Part shown: piece by piece, positions 36,503-45,842 of the stretch
Numbering within the stretch: position 1 is the stretch's first letter
Layout: each line of letters begins with the position of its first letter
Notes under the pieces: model-generated
The model's input: only the letters and a program-made list of their open reading frames with translations
Told to the model about the DNA's origin: nothing
The model's database searches: none
DNA from: Gramella sp. MAR_2010_147
Lineage (GTDB): Bacteria; Bacteroidota; Bacteroidia; Flavobacteriales; Flavobacteriaceae
Direction: 5' to 3'
DNA length: 64,000 nucleotides
Assembly: GCF_900105135.1 (NCBI RefSeq)
Contig: NZ_LT629741.1
Location: forward strand, 1-64,000
Made by a program: the position numbers and the translations under genes

Positions 36503-38389
36503 TTATTTTACCATATCAAAACTTCTCTTGATAAAACTCGTAAGTTCTTCACCTTTCAGGAGATTTTGAGATAGCCTGGCAAGATCCAGCGATTGCTTGA
36601 TAAGACGTTGCTGTTTCTTTTCAGTTTTAGTGTTTAGAATAGTATTTATGAGCTCGTGATTGGTATTCACTACCAGATTATACATTTCTGGCATATTGCC
36701 CATTCCAAACATTCCACCGCCACCGGTTTGTTGCATTTCTTTCATTCTACGCATAAATTCCGGCTGCGTGATAATCAATGGAGCAGCATTACTGTCCATT
36801 GCTTCCATCTGAATGGTATATTTTTCTGAAGGGATCACTTTCTCAAAATCAGATTTTAAAGTTTCCTTTTCCTCGTCAGAAAGTTTAGATATTTTCTCTT
36901 CGTCTTTTTTGATAAGATTGTCTACATGATCTGAGTCTACTCGCACAAAAGAAATCTTCTCTTTAGAGGTTTCCAGTTTCTGCAGTAAGTGAGAAACAAT
37001 AGGTGAATCCAGTAGTAAAACTTTATAACCTTTCTCCTTGGCCGCTTCAATATAACTATGCTGCTCGTTCTCATTAGAAGCATACAGCACTACCATATTA
37101 CCATCTTTATCGGTCTGGTTTTCTTTGATCGCTTCTTCTAGCTCAGGGAAAGTGTAGAAATCACCTTCAGTAGTAGGGTATAGCGCAAACTTCTCTGCTT
37201 TTTCAAAGAACTTATCTTCAGAAAGCATTCCGTACTCAATAACGATCTTAATATCATTCCATTTCTTCTCAAAATCCTCACGGTTGTTATTGAAGAGGCT
37301 TTTTAGCTTATCTGCCACCTTTCTGGTGATATAGCTGGAAATCTTCTTAACCGCTCCATCTGCCTGAAGATAAGATCGCGATACATTTAGAGGAATATCA
37401 GGAGAATCTATAACTCCGCGTAACATGGTTAAAAATTCAGGTACAATTCCTTCAACATTATCAGTTACATAAACCTGATTTTGATAAAGCTGAATTTTAT
37501 CTTTCTGAATGTTCATATCCTGAGTCATTCTTGGGAAATAAAGAATTCCGGTAAGATTGAAAGGATAATCAACATTTAAATGAATGTGGAATAATGGTTC
37601 TTCAAATTGCATTGGATACAATTCCCTGTAGAACTCATTATAGTCTTTTTCCTCGAGATCTGTAGGTTGCCTGGTCCAGGCTGGCTCCGGGTTGTTAATA
37701 ATATTATCAACGGTTTGAGTTTCAGGTTTAGCGTCTTCCTTGGCATCTTCAGGAAGCGGTAAAGTTTCTTCCTTAGTTCCAAATTTAATTGGAATAGGCA
37801 TAAACTTGTTATACTTCACCAATAACTCCTGAATTCTATTCTCTTCAAGAAATTCTTTGTCCTCCTCGTTTATATGGAGAATAATCTCGGTACCATGCTC
37901 TTTCTTGTCGCCATCTTCCAGAGTAAATTCTGTAGTTCCCTCACATATCCAGTGAGCTGCAGGTTCATCTTTGTGAGACTTAGTGATAATCTCTACTTTA
38001 TTAGCTACCATAAAAGCAGAGTAAAAACCAAGTCCAAAGTGACCAATAATTCCACTGTCTTTTGCGGAATCTTTATATTTTTCAAGAAATTCTTCAGCTC
38101 CAGAGAAAGCTACTTCATTAATATACTTTTCAACTTCATCTTTTGTCATACCGATTCCCTGATCGATAATATGAAGCGTGTTATTTTCTTTATTGATCTT
38201 AACCTCAATAAAAGGATTGCCGTAATCTACGTTCGCTTCTCCTAATCCGCTTAAGTGTTTCAGTTTTAGAGTAGCATCGGTTGCATTTGATATTAGCTCT
38301 CTCAAAAAGATTTCATGGTCGCTGTACAGAAACTTTTTGATGAGCGGAAAAATGTTTTCAACAGATACATTTATTTTTCCGGTTGCCAT
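36503..38389 (-). CDS. htpG: Molecular chaperone HtpG (Hsp90)
   Basis: ATP-dependent cytosolic chaperone. 628 residues. The N-terminal GHKL ATPase domain has ELISNATDATLK, DQGIGMTKDE and GHFGLGFYSAFMV. The middle domain contains GVIDSPDIPLNVSRSYLQAD with the catalytic Arg. The C-terminal dimerisation domain ends FIKRSFDMVK. A bacterial-type single-protein length with the usual charged linker shortened. It has its own terminator and possible upstream control elements. Confidence 0.97.
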   Translation of the reverse strand: MATGKINVSVENIFPLIKKFLYSDHEIFLRELISNATDATLKLKHLSGLGEANVDYGNPFIEVKINKENNTLHIIDQGIGMTKDEVEKYINEVAFSGAEEFLEKYKDSAKDSGIIGHFGLGFYSAFMVANKVEIITKSHKDEPAAHWICEGTTEFTLEDGDKKEHGTEIILHINEEDKEFLEENRIQELLVKYNKFMPIPIKFGTKEETLPLPEDAKEDAKPETQTVDNIINNPEPAWTRQPTDLEEKDYNEFYRELYPMQFEEPLFHIHLNVDYPFNLTGILYFPRMTQDMNIQKDKIQLYQNQVYVTDNVEGIVPEFLTMLRGVIDSPDIPLNVSRSYLQADGAVKKISSYITRKVADKLKSLFNNNREDFEKKWNDIKIVIEYGMLSEDKFFEKAEKFALYPTTEGDFYTFPELEEAIKENQTDKDGNMVVLYASNENEQHSYIEAAKEKGYKVLLLDSPIVSHLLQKLETSKEKISFVRVDSDHVDNLIKKDEEKISKLSDEEKETLKSDFEKVIPSEKYTIQMEAMDSNAAPLIITQPEFMRRMKEMQQTGGGGMFGMGNMPEMYNLVVNTNHELINTILNTKTEKKQQRLIKQSLDLARLSQNLLKGEELTSFIKRSFDMVK

Positions 38390-38433
38390 ATGTTTATTTT
38401 TAAATTTTGATTCATTCTCCCTATGTCAAAAAA

Positions 38434-38465
38434 AATACCATTCACGATTCGCTGTCAAACTGGCA
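38434..38465 (-). promoter_or_regulatory. Two TTTGACA repeats upstream of htpG
   Basis: On the minus strand TTTGACA occurs at 38459-38453 and again at 38440-38434, 12 bases apart. The first is within TGCCAGTTTGACAG (38465-38452), which also holds a TGNCA direct repeat. They lie 45-75 bases ahead of the htpG start and could be promoter or heat-shock control elements; no known factor can be assigned. Confidence 0.3.
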
Positions 38466-38525
38466 TAGGTGTAATTAATCTTTATGGCACACGTCTAAGT
38501 ATCGAAAAGACCTGGGATCTAAATA

Positions 38526-38571
38526 TTTAACAAAGTTTTGTTTAAAGTTTCTAATATTAAATTAAACAAAA
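38526..38571 (+). promoter_or_regulatory. Probable operator of the TetR-family regulator
   Basis: Three copies of one half-site: TTTAACAAA (38526-38534), its complement as TTTTGTTTAA (38536-38545), and TTAAACAAAA (38562-38571). The outer pair forms a 10-bp inverted repeat. They end 4 bases before a TATTTTTG -7 element (38575-38582), the place where a repressor would block polymerase. Binding by the TetR protein encoded directly downstream is inferred. Confidence 0.55.
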
Positions 38572-38574
38572 TTG

Positions 38575-38582
38575 TATTTTTG
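38575..38582 (+). promoter_or_regulatory. -7 element of the TetR-ABC1 kinase operon
   Basis: TATTTTTG is an exact TAnnTTTG match 18 bases before the start codon; no good -33 TTG lies at the normal distance. Confidence 0.45.
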
Positions 38583-38599
38583 ATGTAGAATAAAGAATT

Positions 38600-39271
38600 A
38601 TGGCAAAGAAGACAGATAACACGAAAGCGAAGAAGAAGCCAAATGAAGAAAAGCTGATAGCTATTTATATGGATTACGTTCTGGAGCATGAAAAGACACC
38701 TAAAAGTGTGTACAAGTTTGCGAAAGATAATGATATGACAGAGCAGGATTTCTATGGATTTTTTGGAAGTTTTGACGGGTTGAGAAAGGTTATTTGGAAT
38801 AAATTTTTTGAGAACAGCATCACTGTGATGGAAAAATCTAAAGAATATGCGAACTTCTCTAATCGTGAAAAACTACTCACATTTTTTTATACATTTTTTG
38901 AAGTACTCACCGCAAATAGAAGTTATGTTCTTTATGCATTGAATGAGAACGACATGCCTTTTAAAAATCTGGAACAGTTGAAGACGCTTAGAAAGAGCAT
39001 GAAAAGTTATGCGAAAACACTAATTAGCGATGGGAATAAAGAAAAGTCACTGAAATTGTTTCAGCAGAATGAAACGATATTTTCTGAAGGCGTTTGGGTG
39101 CAATTCTTATTCTTGCTTAAATTCTGGAAAGATGACAACTCTGCAGCATTTGAGAGCACAGATGTAGCCATTGAAAAATCTGTTCATACGGTATTTGACC
39201 TTTTCGATACAACACCATTGGAGAGCGTGGTAGATTTTGGAAAATTTCTCTGGAAAGAGAGAATGGCTTAG
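38600..39271 (+). CDS. TetR/AcrR-family transcriptional regulator
   Basis: 223 residues. After a Lys-rich N-terminal tail (about 1-18) comes a TetR-type DNA-binding domain: KLIAIYMDYVLEHEKTPKSV then YKFAKDNDMTEQDFYGFFGSF (recognition helix region, about 38-60). The rest is an all-helical ligand or dimerisation domain. The ligand is unknown. It is followed after 9 bases by an ABC1 kinase gene, the probable regulated target. Confidence 0.85.
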   Translation: MAKKTDNTKAKKKPNEEKLIAIYMDYVLEHEKTPKSVYKFAKDNDMTEQDFYGFFGSFDGLRKVIWNKFFENSITVMEKSKEYANFSNREKLLTFFYTFFEVLTANRSYVLYALNENDMPFKNLEQLKTLRKSMKSYAKTLISDGNKEKSLKLFQQNETIFSEGVWVQFLFLLKFWKDDNSAAFESTDVAIEKSVHTVFDLFDTTPLESVVDFGKFLWKERMA

Positions 39272-39280
39272 ATAGAAAAA

Positions 39281-40588
39281 ATGAAGACGATAGATAGTAT
39301 ACCAACAGGAAAAATAGGAAGAACAGGGAAACTGGTGCAAACCGGTGTGAAAATAGGAGGAAACTACTTAAAATATTATAGCAAGAAAGCTTTTAATTCT
39401 GAGCTTACTCGGGATGAGTTAGATGAAGACAACGCAGGTGATATTTATGATGGTTTAAAAAGTTTAAAGGGAAGTGCTTTAAAAGTAGCTCAAATGCTTT
39501 CGATGGAAAAAAACCTGCTGCCAGGTGCCTATGTTGAAAAATTTAGTCTGGCGCAATTTAGTGTGCCACCACTTTCAGCTCCATTGGTTAGAAAAACCTT
39601 TAAAAAATATAATGGAGCCTATCCTGAAGAATTATATGATACGTTTGCAACCCAGTCGGTAAATGCAGCCAGCATCGGTCAGGTGCATAAGGCTACTAAA
39701 GAAGGGAAGAAACTTGCTGTGAAAATCCAATATCCGGGGGTTGCAGATAGTATCAGTTCAGATCTGGCTATGGTGAAGCCAATTGCATTGAAAATGTTCA
39801 ATATGCAGGCTAAAGATTCTGAAAAATATTTCAAGGAAGTAGAAGGGAAGTTGCTTGAAGAGACAGATTATATTCTTGAAGTAAAACAGAGTAAGGAAAT
39901 TTCAGAAGCCTGCTCCCATATTCCAAATATGGTCTTTCCTATATATTATGAAGATCTATCAAGTGAACGCATTATCACAATGGATTGGATGGATGGAGTT
40001 CATTTAAGTGAATTTGCACAGTCTAACGAAGACCAGGAGCTGGCAGATAAGATAGGGCAGGCGCTATGGGATTTCTATATGTTTCAGATCCACGGATTGA
40101 AACAGGTTCATGCAGATCCCCACCCTGGTAATTTTATGGTAGATAAAGACTATAACCTTATCGCTATAGATTTTGGATGTATTAAGCAGATTCCCGATGA
40201 TTTTTACACGCCTTATTTTTCTCTAACGAATAGAGATAATTTAAATAATGAAGTCTTTTTTACCGACAAGCTTCATGAACTGGAAATACTGAACGATAAG
40301 GATACTGGAAAGGAAAAGGCTTATCTATCAGAAATGTTTAAAGAAATGTTTACGATGTTTTCTACTCCTTTTCAATCTGAAAAATTTGATTTTACAGATG
40401 AAAATTTCTGGAAACACCTCACTCAACTAAGTGAAAAATATTCAAAGGACCCTGAATTGCGAAGAATGAATGGTAATAGAGGAAGCAGGCATTTTCTCTA
40501 TATGAGTAGGACCTTTTTTGGCCTTTACAATCTATTACATGATCTTAAAGCAAATGTTGATATTAACAAATTTAGAGTGTATCTCTAA
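39281..40588 (+). CDS. ABC1/UbiB-family atypical kinase
   Basis: 435 residues. Family hallmarks are KGSALKVAQMLSMEKNLLP (the KxGQ-like segment, here with A for G), VNAASIGQVHKAT replacing the kinase P-loop, LAVKIQYPG with the Lys, HADPHPGNFMV (catalytic loop) and AIDFGCIKQIP (metal-binding Asp). UbiB-type proteins support quinone or lipid metabolism through an unusual ATPase activity. No C-terminal membrane helices are evident. Co-transcribed with the TetR gene. Role here: lipid or quinone-related, inferred. Confidence 0.87.
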   Translation: MKTIDSIPTGKIGRTGKLVQTGVKIGGNYLKYYSKKAFNSELTRDELDEDNAGDIYDGLKSLKGSALKVAQMLSMEKNLLPGAYVEKFSLAQFSVPPLSAPLVRKTFKKYNGAYPEELYDTFATQSVNAASIGQVHKATKEGKKLAVKIQYPGVADSISSDLAMVKPIALKMFNMQAKDSEKYFKEVEGKLLEETDYILEVKQSKEISEACSHIPNMVFPIYYEDLSSERIITMDWMDGVHLSEFAQSNEDQELADKIGQALWDFYMFQIHGLKQVHADPHPGNFMVDKDYNLIAIDFGCIKQIPDDFYTPYFSLTNRDNLNNEVFFTDKLHELEILNDKDTGKEKAYLSEMFKEMFTMFSTPFQSEKFDFTDENFWKHLTQLSEKYSKDPELRRMNGNRGSRHFLYMSRTFFGLYNLLHDLKANVDINKFRVYL

Positions 40589-40659
40589 TGGTTGATTTAT
40601 TGGTTAGGTTGTTAGAAAGCGTGATCGATCCCAATTGGTTGCGCTTTCTTTTTTAAATT

Positions 40660-40746
40660 AAAAGAGACCGTCTAAAAATTAACAATATTGTCAAGCTGGA
40701 ATAAATTCAGGATGACGATATTTTTAATTTCCAGACAGCCTCTTTT
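40660..40746 (+). repeat. Long inverted repeat R3 between convergent genes
   Basis: Two arms of about 42 bases pair imperfectly from AAAAGAGACCGTCTAAAAAT on the left to CCAGACAGCCTCTTTT on the right. The inner core GTCAAGCTGGAAT faces ATTCAGGATGAC. Ends are A-rich and T-rich, so it can terminate both the ABC1 kinase and S9 peptidase transcripts. Outer arms and core resemble R4, and the core also resembles R2. Confidence 0.75.
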
Positions 40747-40764
40747 TAAATAAAACTTATTTAA

Positions 40765-43233
40765 TTAATTCTTCAGGCTTTCTTCAGGCAGTTCCTCCAG
40801 ATTCTCTTCTGCTTCATTTTTGTTCTTCACGTATTTATCCAGCCATTGATCCTGTTCCCAAAGCACATGAAGTACAGATTCCTTGGCACTATAACCATGA
40901 CTTTCCTTTGGTAGCATTACCAATCTTGCAGTGGCTCCAAGGCCTTTTAGGGCATTGAAATAACGTTCACTCTGCATAGGGTAGGTACCAGAATTATTAT
41001 CGGCCTCACCATGTATAAGAAGTAATGGAGTTTTCATTTTATCTGTATGCATAAAAGGGGACATCGTATTATATACATCGGGCGCTTCCCAGTAGCTTCT
41101 TTCTTCACTTTGAAACCCAAATGGAGTAAGAGTTCTATTGTAAGCTCCGCTACGTGCAATTCCGGCAGCAAAAAGATCAGAATGAGATAACAAGTTGGCG
41201 GTCATAAAGGCGCCGTAACTATGTCCTCCCACAGCTACACGGTCTCTATCTACATAACCCATGTCGTCTACAGCATCTATTGCTGCTTTCGCATTATCCA
41301 CCAGTTGTTTTCTAAAGCTGTCATTGGGTTCTTCTTCTCCTTCTCCAACAATTGGAAAAGATGCGTCATCTAATACTACATATCCGCGATTTACCCAGTA
41401 AATAGGCGAACCATAATAAGGATAGGTGAAATCATTCGCATTGGAAGTATTCTGAGAAGCTGAATTCTTGTCTTTGAATTCCCTTGGGTAAGCCCACATA
41501 AACATTGGAAGTTTTTTGGGATTTTCCTTATCGTATCCTGCAGGAAGATATAAAGTTGCATTTAATTCCAGTCCGTCATCACGCTTATAGGTGATCACTT
41601 CTTTACTAACTTCTTCCAGGCTTTTAAATGGATTTTCAAATGAAGTGATTTGAGTTAAATCATTTTCTGAATCTATATCCCTGATATAGTAATTTGGATA
41701 TTCAGTAGAAGCTTCAATACTAACCAGAACTTTACCGTTTTCTATGTCTATGGCCTCGATCAGGTTTTCTTTTTTGTCTTCAAATTTAGATTGATACAAC
41801 CTTTTGGTATCACCATCTTCAAGATCAATCCTGTCTACAAATGGATATTGTCCATCTTCAGTAAAGCCTCTACCCATCAAGAACCCATCTTCACCATCAA
41901 GCTTTAAAACGTTTCTTCCGAATTCGTTTTTAGTGGTTACAAAGTTTCCGGGATCACTATACACATCCTGGTAATTTCGGTCAAAGATGATTTCGGGGTC
42001 TTCAGAAGCATCTGAAGGATCAAAAACATAGGTTTTCGTATTTCTCGTATTCCACCAGTAGTCTGTTGCAATTGCGAGATCTTTGTCTCCCCACATAATT
42101 CTACTGCCACGGTTCTTAACTTTCAGCATTGATTTACCCTCACCATTGAAAGGTGCTTCCAGCTGAAAAAATTCATCACGATAATCTGCTTCAACTTCTG
42201 GGTCCCCGCCATCCAGAGCAGTTACATAAACTAAAGTAGCCGGTTTATCATCGCGCCATTGAAAATCTCTCTTTCCCTCACGTTCTGCCATAAAACCTTT
42301 AGGCAGGTCTTCAATTAGAGGTACATTGTTAATCATATTCACCAATTTTCCAGATGCATCATACACATTGGTTTCTGAAGGGAATCTATAATATGGAACC
42401 AGGTAAGAAAATGGTTTTTTAATGTTGGTGACCATTACATAGTTGCCATCGGGTGAAAAAGATATATCACTATACATCTTTGGAGCCATCCACTTAGTAG
42501 TAGTTCCATCTAAATTTACTTTAACCAGTTCAGATCTCGCCAGTTGTTCAAAATTATATTCATCATTAGGATTTTTCAGTAAGTCCTGATAGGTTCTATT
42601 TTGAGCTTCCTTCCCATCACTTACAGAAACAGTTGGACCCGATGGTACCGAAGTTTCAGTATCTATTAGCTCCTTTCTGTCGGTTGGAAGCATGGTTACC
42701 AGTAATGCGGAATTATCTCTGAACCAGTTAATGGTACTTCTCATATTCGCATTGAGGTTTCCTTCGGTCAGCTTTCTTGCAGAAGCCTCTTTGATATCTA
42801 ACACCCAAAGCTCTACTCCTGTATTGGTGGTGTGGGTGAAAGCAATCATAGATTCATCTGGAGACCAGCTAAAATTTGTTAGTCTGGGTGTCTCTGGAAG
42901 TCCTTTAACATCTATAGGTTGATCACCTTTCACAGGCTTAACCTTAAGATCGTTATAATACCTTGCCCTGCTGTTAATATTAGTCACAGGATTAATTCTT
43001 AACCCACCTAATCGCATTTCTTCTTCACTTAGCTCAGCGATACTTTTAAACTGGTCCCTGTACAGGAAGATCATCATTTCTGCATCACTGTCAAGAATAG
43101 TTGCCGGCGCAAGGGGAACATCTATTAGATCGAGGATTTCTTTGGGCGGTTTTTGATAATCCAGATTTTCCTGGGCAATGATACCAGAAACAAAAAGGAA
43201 CATTGTTGAAAAACAAATAAAAATTCGGTTCAT
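40765..43233 (-). CDS. S9 family serine peptidase (prolyl oligopeptidase type), secreted
   Basis: 822 residues with a signal peptide (ICFSTMFLFVSGIIAQ). A long N-terminal beta-propeller (about 100-530) has WD-like blades such as FSWSPDESMIAFTHTTNTG and ISFSPDGNYVMVTNIKKP. The C-terminal alpha/beta-hydrolase domain has the nucleophile GGHSYGAFM (Ser about 670), Asp in LLIHGEADNNSGT and His in PKESHGYSA. The propeller and overall size resemble glutamyl endopeptidases of the S9D group in Bacteroidota and plastids. Likely periplasmic peptide turnover. Confidence 0.9.
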   Translation of the reverse strand: MNRIFICFSTMFLFVSGIIAQENLDYQKPPKEILDLIDVPLAPATILDSDAEMMIFLYRDQFKSIAELSEEEMRLGGLRINPVTNINSRARYYNDLKVKPVKGDQPIDVKGLPETPRLTNFSWSPDESMIAFTHTTNTGVELWVLDIKEASARKLTEGNLNANMRSTINWFRDNSALLVTMLPTDRKELIDTETSVPSGPTVSVSDGKEAQNRTYQDLLKNPNDEYNFEQLARSELVKVNLDGTTTKWMAPKMYSDISFSPDGNYVMVTNIKKPFSYLVPYYRFPSETNVYDASGKLVNMINNVPLIEDLPKGFMAEREGKRDFQWRDDKPATLVYVTALDGGDPEVEADYRDEFFQLEAPFNGEGKSMLKVKNRGSRIMWGDKDLAIATDYWWNTRNTKTYVFDPSDASEDPEIIFDRNYQDVYSDPGNFVTTKNEFGRNVLKLDGEDGFLMGRGFTEDGQYPFVDRIDLEDGDTKRLYQSKFEDKKENLIEAIDIENGKVLVSIEASTEYPNYYIRDIDSENDLTQITSFENPFKSLEEVSKEVITYKRDDGLELNATLYLPAGYDKENPKKLPMFMWAYPREFKDKNSASQNTSNANDFTYPYYGSPIYWVNRGYVVLDDASFPIVGEGEEEPNDSFRKQLVDNAKAAIDAVDDMGYVDRDRVAVGGHSYGAFMTANLLSHSDLFAAGIARSGAYNRTLTPFGFQSEERSYWEAPDVYNTMSPFMHTDKMKTPLLLIHGEADNNSGTYPMQSERYFNALKGLGATARLVMLPKESHGYSAKESVLHVLWEQDQWLDKYVKNKNEAEENLEELPEESLKN

Positions 43234-43369
43234 AAATTAAATTTTAGTTGAAATTTTAATGATGGCAAGAACAGAAGGAATGTTAATGTTTCTTATATTG
43301 CTCGTCCATTTTTTTTACAAATTGCTTAAATTTAATAAGAATAATTTTTAAAATCATAAAAAACCGTTC

Positions 43370-44380
43370 ATGTATCAAACTAAAATTGCAGGATTAGGAA
43401 AATATGTTCCGGAAAATGTTGTCACTAATGAAGATCTTTCTAAAATGATGGATACCAATGATGAGTGGATCACGGAGCGTACAGGAATAAAGGAACGCAG
43501 GCATATTAAAAAGGGTGATGGCAATACTACTGCGAGCATGGGAGTTAAGGCGGCTAAGATTGCTATAGAGCGTGCAGGTATTTCTAAAGACGATATAGAT
43601 CTTATAGTTTTCGCCACCTTGAGTCCAGATTATTATTTTCCGGGATGTGGGGTACAGGTACAGGAAATGTTGGAAATAGATACTTGTCCTGCATTAGATG
43701 TGCGCAATCAATGTAGCGGTTTTGTATATGCGATCTCTGTTGCAGATCAGTTCATAAAAACCGGAATGTATAAAAATGTGCTGGTAATTGGAAGTGAAAA
43801 CCATAGCGGTGGTCTTGATTTTACAACTCGTGGTAGATCGGTTTCTGTAATTTTTGGCGATGGTGCTGGAGCTGCAGTTTTAACCAGAAGTGATCATAAC
43901 GGTCAGGGAATACTTTCAACACATCTACATTCAGAAGGAAAACATGCTCTGGAACTTTCTCTTAAAGGGCCAAGTACCAATCATTGGGTGCCTGAGATCA
44001 TAGCTGAGAATCCCCAGGGGGACGATATTCCTTATTATCCTTATATGAACGGGCAATTTGTATTTAAAAATGCTATTCAGCGTTTTTCTGAAGTGATCAA
44101 TGAAGGTTTAAAAGAAAATGGCCTGGAGGTATCTGATATCGACATGCTTATTCCACATCAGGCGAATCTTCGAATTTCTCAGTTTGTTCAGCAAAAATTT
44201 AAACTTTCAGACGAACAGGTTTATAATAATATTCAGAGATACGGTAATACAACTGCTGCCTCTATTCCTATTGCCCTCACTGAGGCCTGGGAAGAAGGAA
44301 AAGTAAAAAATGAAGATGTGGTGGTATTAGCTGCTTTTGGTAGCGGTTTTACCTGGGGAAGTGCAATTTTAAAATGGTAA
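43370..44380 (+). CDS. Beta-ketoacyl-ACP synthase III
   Basis: 336 residues. The catalytic triad is visible: Cys about 115 in RNQCSGFVYA, His about 263 in IPHQANLRI, Asn about 292 in YGNTTAASIP. The start MYQTKIAGLGKYVPENVVTN and DEWITERTGIKER are typical of FabH. It condenses acyl-CoA with malonyl-ACP to start fatty acids; a stand-alone copy could also serve another pathway such as modified or branched lipids. It stands alone, with a bidirectional terminator at the end. Confidence 0.9.
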   Translation: MYQTKIAGLGKYVPENVVTNEDLSKMMDTNDEWITERTGIKERRHIKKGDGNTTASMGVKAAKIAIERAGISKDDIDLIVFATLSPDYYFPGCGVQVQEMLEIDTCPALDVRNQCSGFVYAISVADQFIKTGMYKNVLVIGSENHSGGLDFTTRGRSVSVIFGDGAGAAVLTRSDHNGQGILSTHLHSEGKHALELSLKGPSTNHWVPEIIAENPQGDDIPYYPYMNGQFVFKNAIQRFSEVINEGLKENGLEVSDIDMLIPHQANLRISQFVQQKFKLSDEQVYNNIQRYGNTTAASIPIALTEAWEEGKVKNEDVVVLAAFGSGFTWGSAILKW

Positions 44381-44386
44381 AAAGTT

Positions 44387-44412
44387 AAAGGCCGGTTTTG
44401 CCGGCCTTCTTT
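44387..44412 (+). terminator. Bidirectional terminator after KAS III
   Basis: AAGGCCGG (44388-44395) / CCGGCCTT (44401-44408) with a T-rich tail on plus and an A-rich flank that becomes a T tail on minus; it serves the convergent small gene too. Confidence 0.85.
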
Positions 44413-44621
44413 TAAACTCCTTTAAAATATTTATATAGATCATAGATCCCAAAAACTATAAATCCCACGGCTATGATGATGCCAAAATTATCAGGTTCCT
44501 GGAGTTGAGTTTTTTGGTAAAGTCTAAAACTTCCATACCCCAGGAATAGGATTCCAAGTATTAAATTCCAGATATTTCTTTGTGGTTTTTGTTCTTGTGT
44601 TTCTATTTCCTGGTTATTCAT
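44412..44621 (-). CDS. Small two-helix membrane protein, unknown
   Basis: 69 residues from the ATG at 44621 (MNNQEIETQEQKPQRNIWNL). Two membrane helices: LILGILFLGYGSFRLY and FGIIIAVGFIVFGIYDLY, joined by a short polar loop. The start overlaps the stop of the upstream signal-transducing-like gene by 8 bases, so the two are coupled. No known domain. Confidence 0.7.
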   Translation of the reverse strand: MNNQEIETQEQKPQRNIWNLILGILFLGYGSFRLYQKTQLQEPDNFGIIIAVGFIVFGIYDLYKYFKGV

Positions 44622-44856
44622 CTGTAAAATCTTTTGGGAAAGTTGCCTTTGCAATTTTTACAGCTTCATCATAATCTTTTTGTAGAACAAACAATAGAAC
44701 CTGCCCCGGAGTAGCTCCAAACCCAGCTCTTAATGCTGAATCAAAATCATTTCGTACTCTGGAGTGAATACCAGACTTTTCATATAATTCCTGAAGGTAT
44801 TGAACATTTGTATCAGGACCCGTGTAAACTCTTTTATAATTTTCTTCTTCGCTCAT
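44614..44856 (-). CDS. DUF2007-type putative signal transducing protein
   Basis: 80 residues from the ATG at 44856 (MSEEENYKRVYTGPDTNVQY); a TTG at 44874 would add six. The pattern VYTGPDTNVQYLQELYEKSGIHSRVRND and YDEAVKIAKATFP matches the DUF2007 fold, a small alpha/beta domain. Function unknown; paired with a tiny membrane protein. Confidence 0.75.
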   Translation of the reverse strand: MSEEENYKRVYTGPDTNVQYLQELYEKSGIHSRVRNDFDSALRAGFGATPGQVLLFVLQKDYDEAVKIAKATFPKDFTDE

Positions 44857-44926
44857 GTTATGCTGATTTATCAATCTAAATTACAAATAAGCGATAGGTT
44901 ATGGCAGTTTTTAAACCCAAATTAAC

Positions 44927-45652
44927 TTATGCGTTATAAAATTTACTGTTCCAAATCTCTGTGCTGAAATTTTTACCCATTTTAAAACCATAGAAAATGG
45001 AGAGTCCTGCAAACCATTTAAAAATGAAAAAGAAGATCATAAAGAATTGAGTAGCAGATTGCCTGGGAGTAAATAGACCCTCTGGAATAAATAAAGCAGT
45101 TAAAAAACTCGTTGCTAAGAGCAAAACCACAAAATTTTCAAGTGTCTTAAAAGGCCACATTAGTAACTTTCTAAAGGGATGAAGGTCATTTCCCCACTTA
45201 TGAACCAAATAATAGTAATCATTACCTATGGGGGCGAATAGCAATGGATCGTCAGCATTTTCCAGTTTAAAAAGTTTGGAGGGAGCTATTATTTTAAATC
45301 CCCTTAGTTTGGTGTGGTGGTCCCTCTCTAGTTGCTTGATCTCTATTAATGCTTCGTATGGGATTTCAGATTTAAAGAATTTGGAGTCGAGAAATCGCAA
45401 TCTATAATTCACACAAATTTTATAAATATCGTCCAGGTGAAAAATTTTATGGCTTTTAAGGAGGTCGGGTTCAAAATTATTTTCTGTAGTGCTTTTTCCT
45501 TTTTCCAGCTCTTTTCTAATATTTTCATCTTTAATTTTAGAATTTGTCAGAATTGAATTGACCTCTTTCAGGATTTGTGCTTCAGTAGTACTTTTGCTTC
45601 TAACTTTTAGCAATTGTCTTTCAATATTCGTACGGGGAAATTTCAGCTTCAT
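44927..45652 (-). CDS. Conserved hypothetical membrane protein
   Basis: 241 residues. The N-terminal two thirds are soluble and charged (coiled-coil-like near 25-55). Two membrane helices lie near the C-terminus (about 173-190, FVVLLLATSFLTALFI; about 205-225, FFMIFFFIFKWFAGLSIFYGF). No catalytic motif is seen and I do not recognise the family. Confidence 0.65.
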   Translation of the reverse strand: MKLKFPRTNIERQLLKVRSKSTTEAQILKEVNSILTNSKIKDENIRKELEKGKSTTENNFEPDLLKSHKIFHLDDIYKICVNYRLRFLDSKFFKSEIPYEALIEIKQLERDHHTKLRGFKIIAPSKLFKLENADDPLLFAPIGNDYYYLVHKWGNDLHPFRKLLMWPFKTLENFVVLLLATSFLTALFIPEGLFTPRQSATQFFMIFFFIFKWFAGLSIFYGFKMGKNFSTEIWNSKFYNA

Positions 45653-45842
45653 TATCTTTTCTTTAGCCTCACTAAATTAGCTAATTAAGCTCAGAATAGC
45701 AATCTGAAATTTATCAAAAGGCAAGTCTCATCACACTTATAGTTATTCGCGCAATTGTTAATTCTATACTAATTAAGGTCTTTCAAAAAACCGTCTTGTT
45801 TGCTTCCTCGTATTTTTCTATACAAATAATCAAACTTTAATT

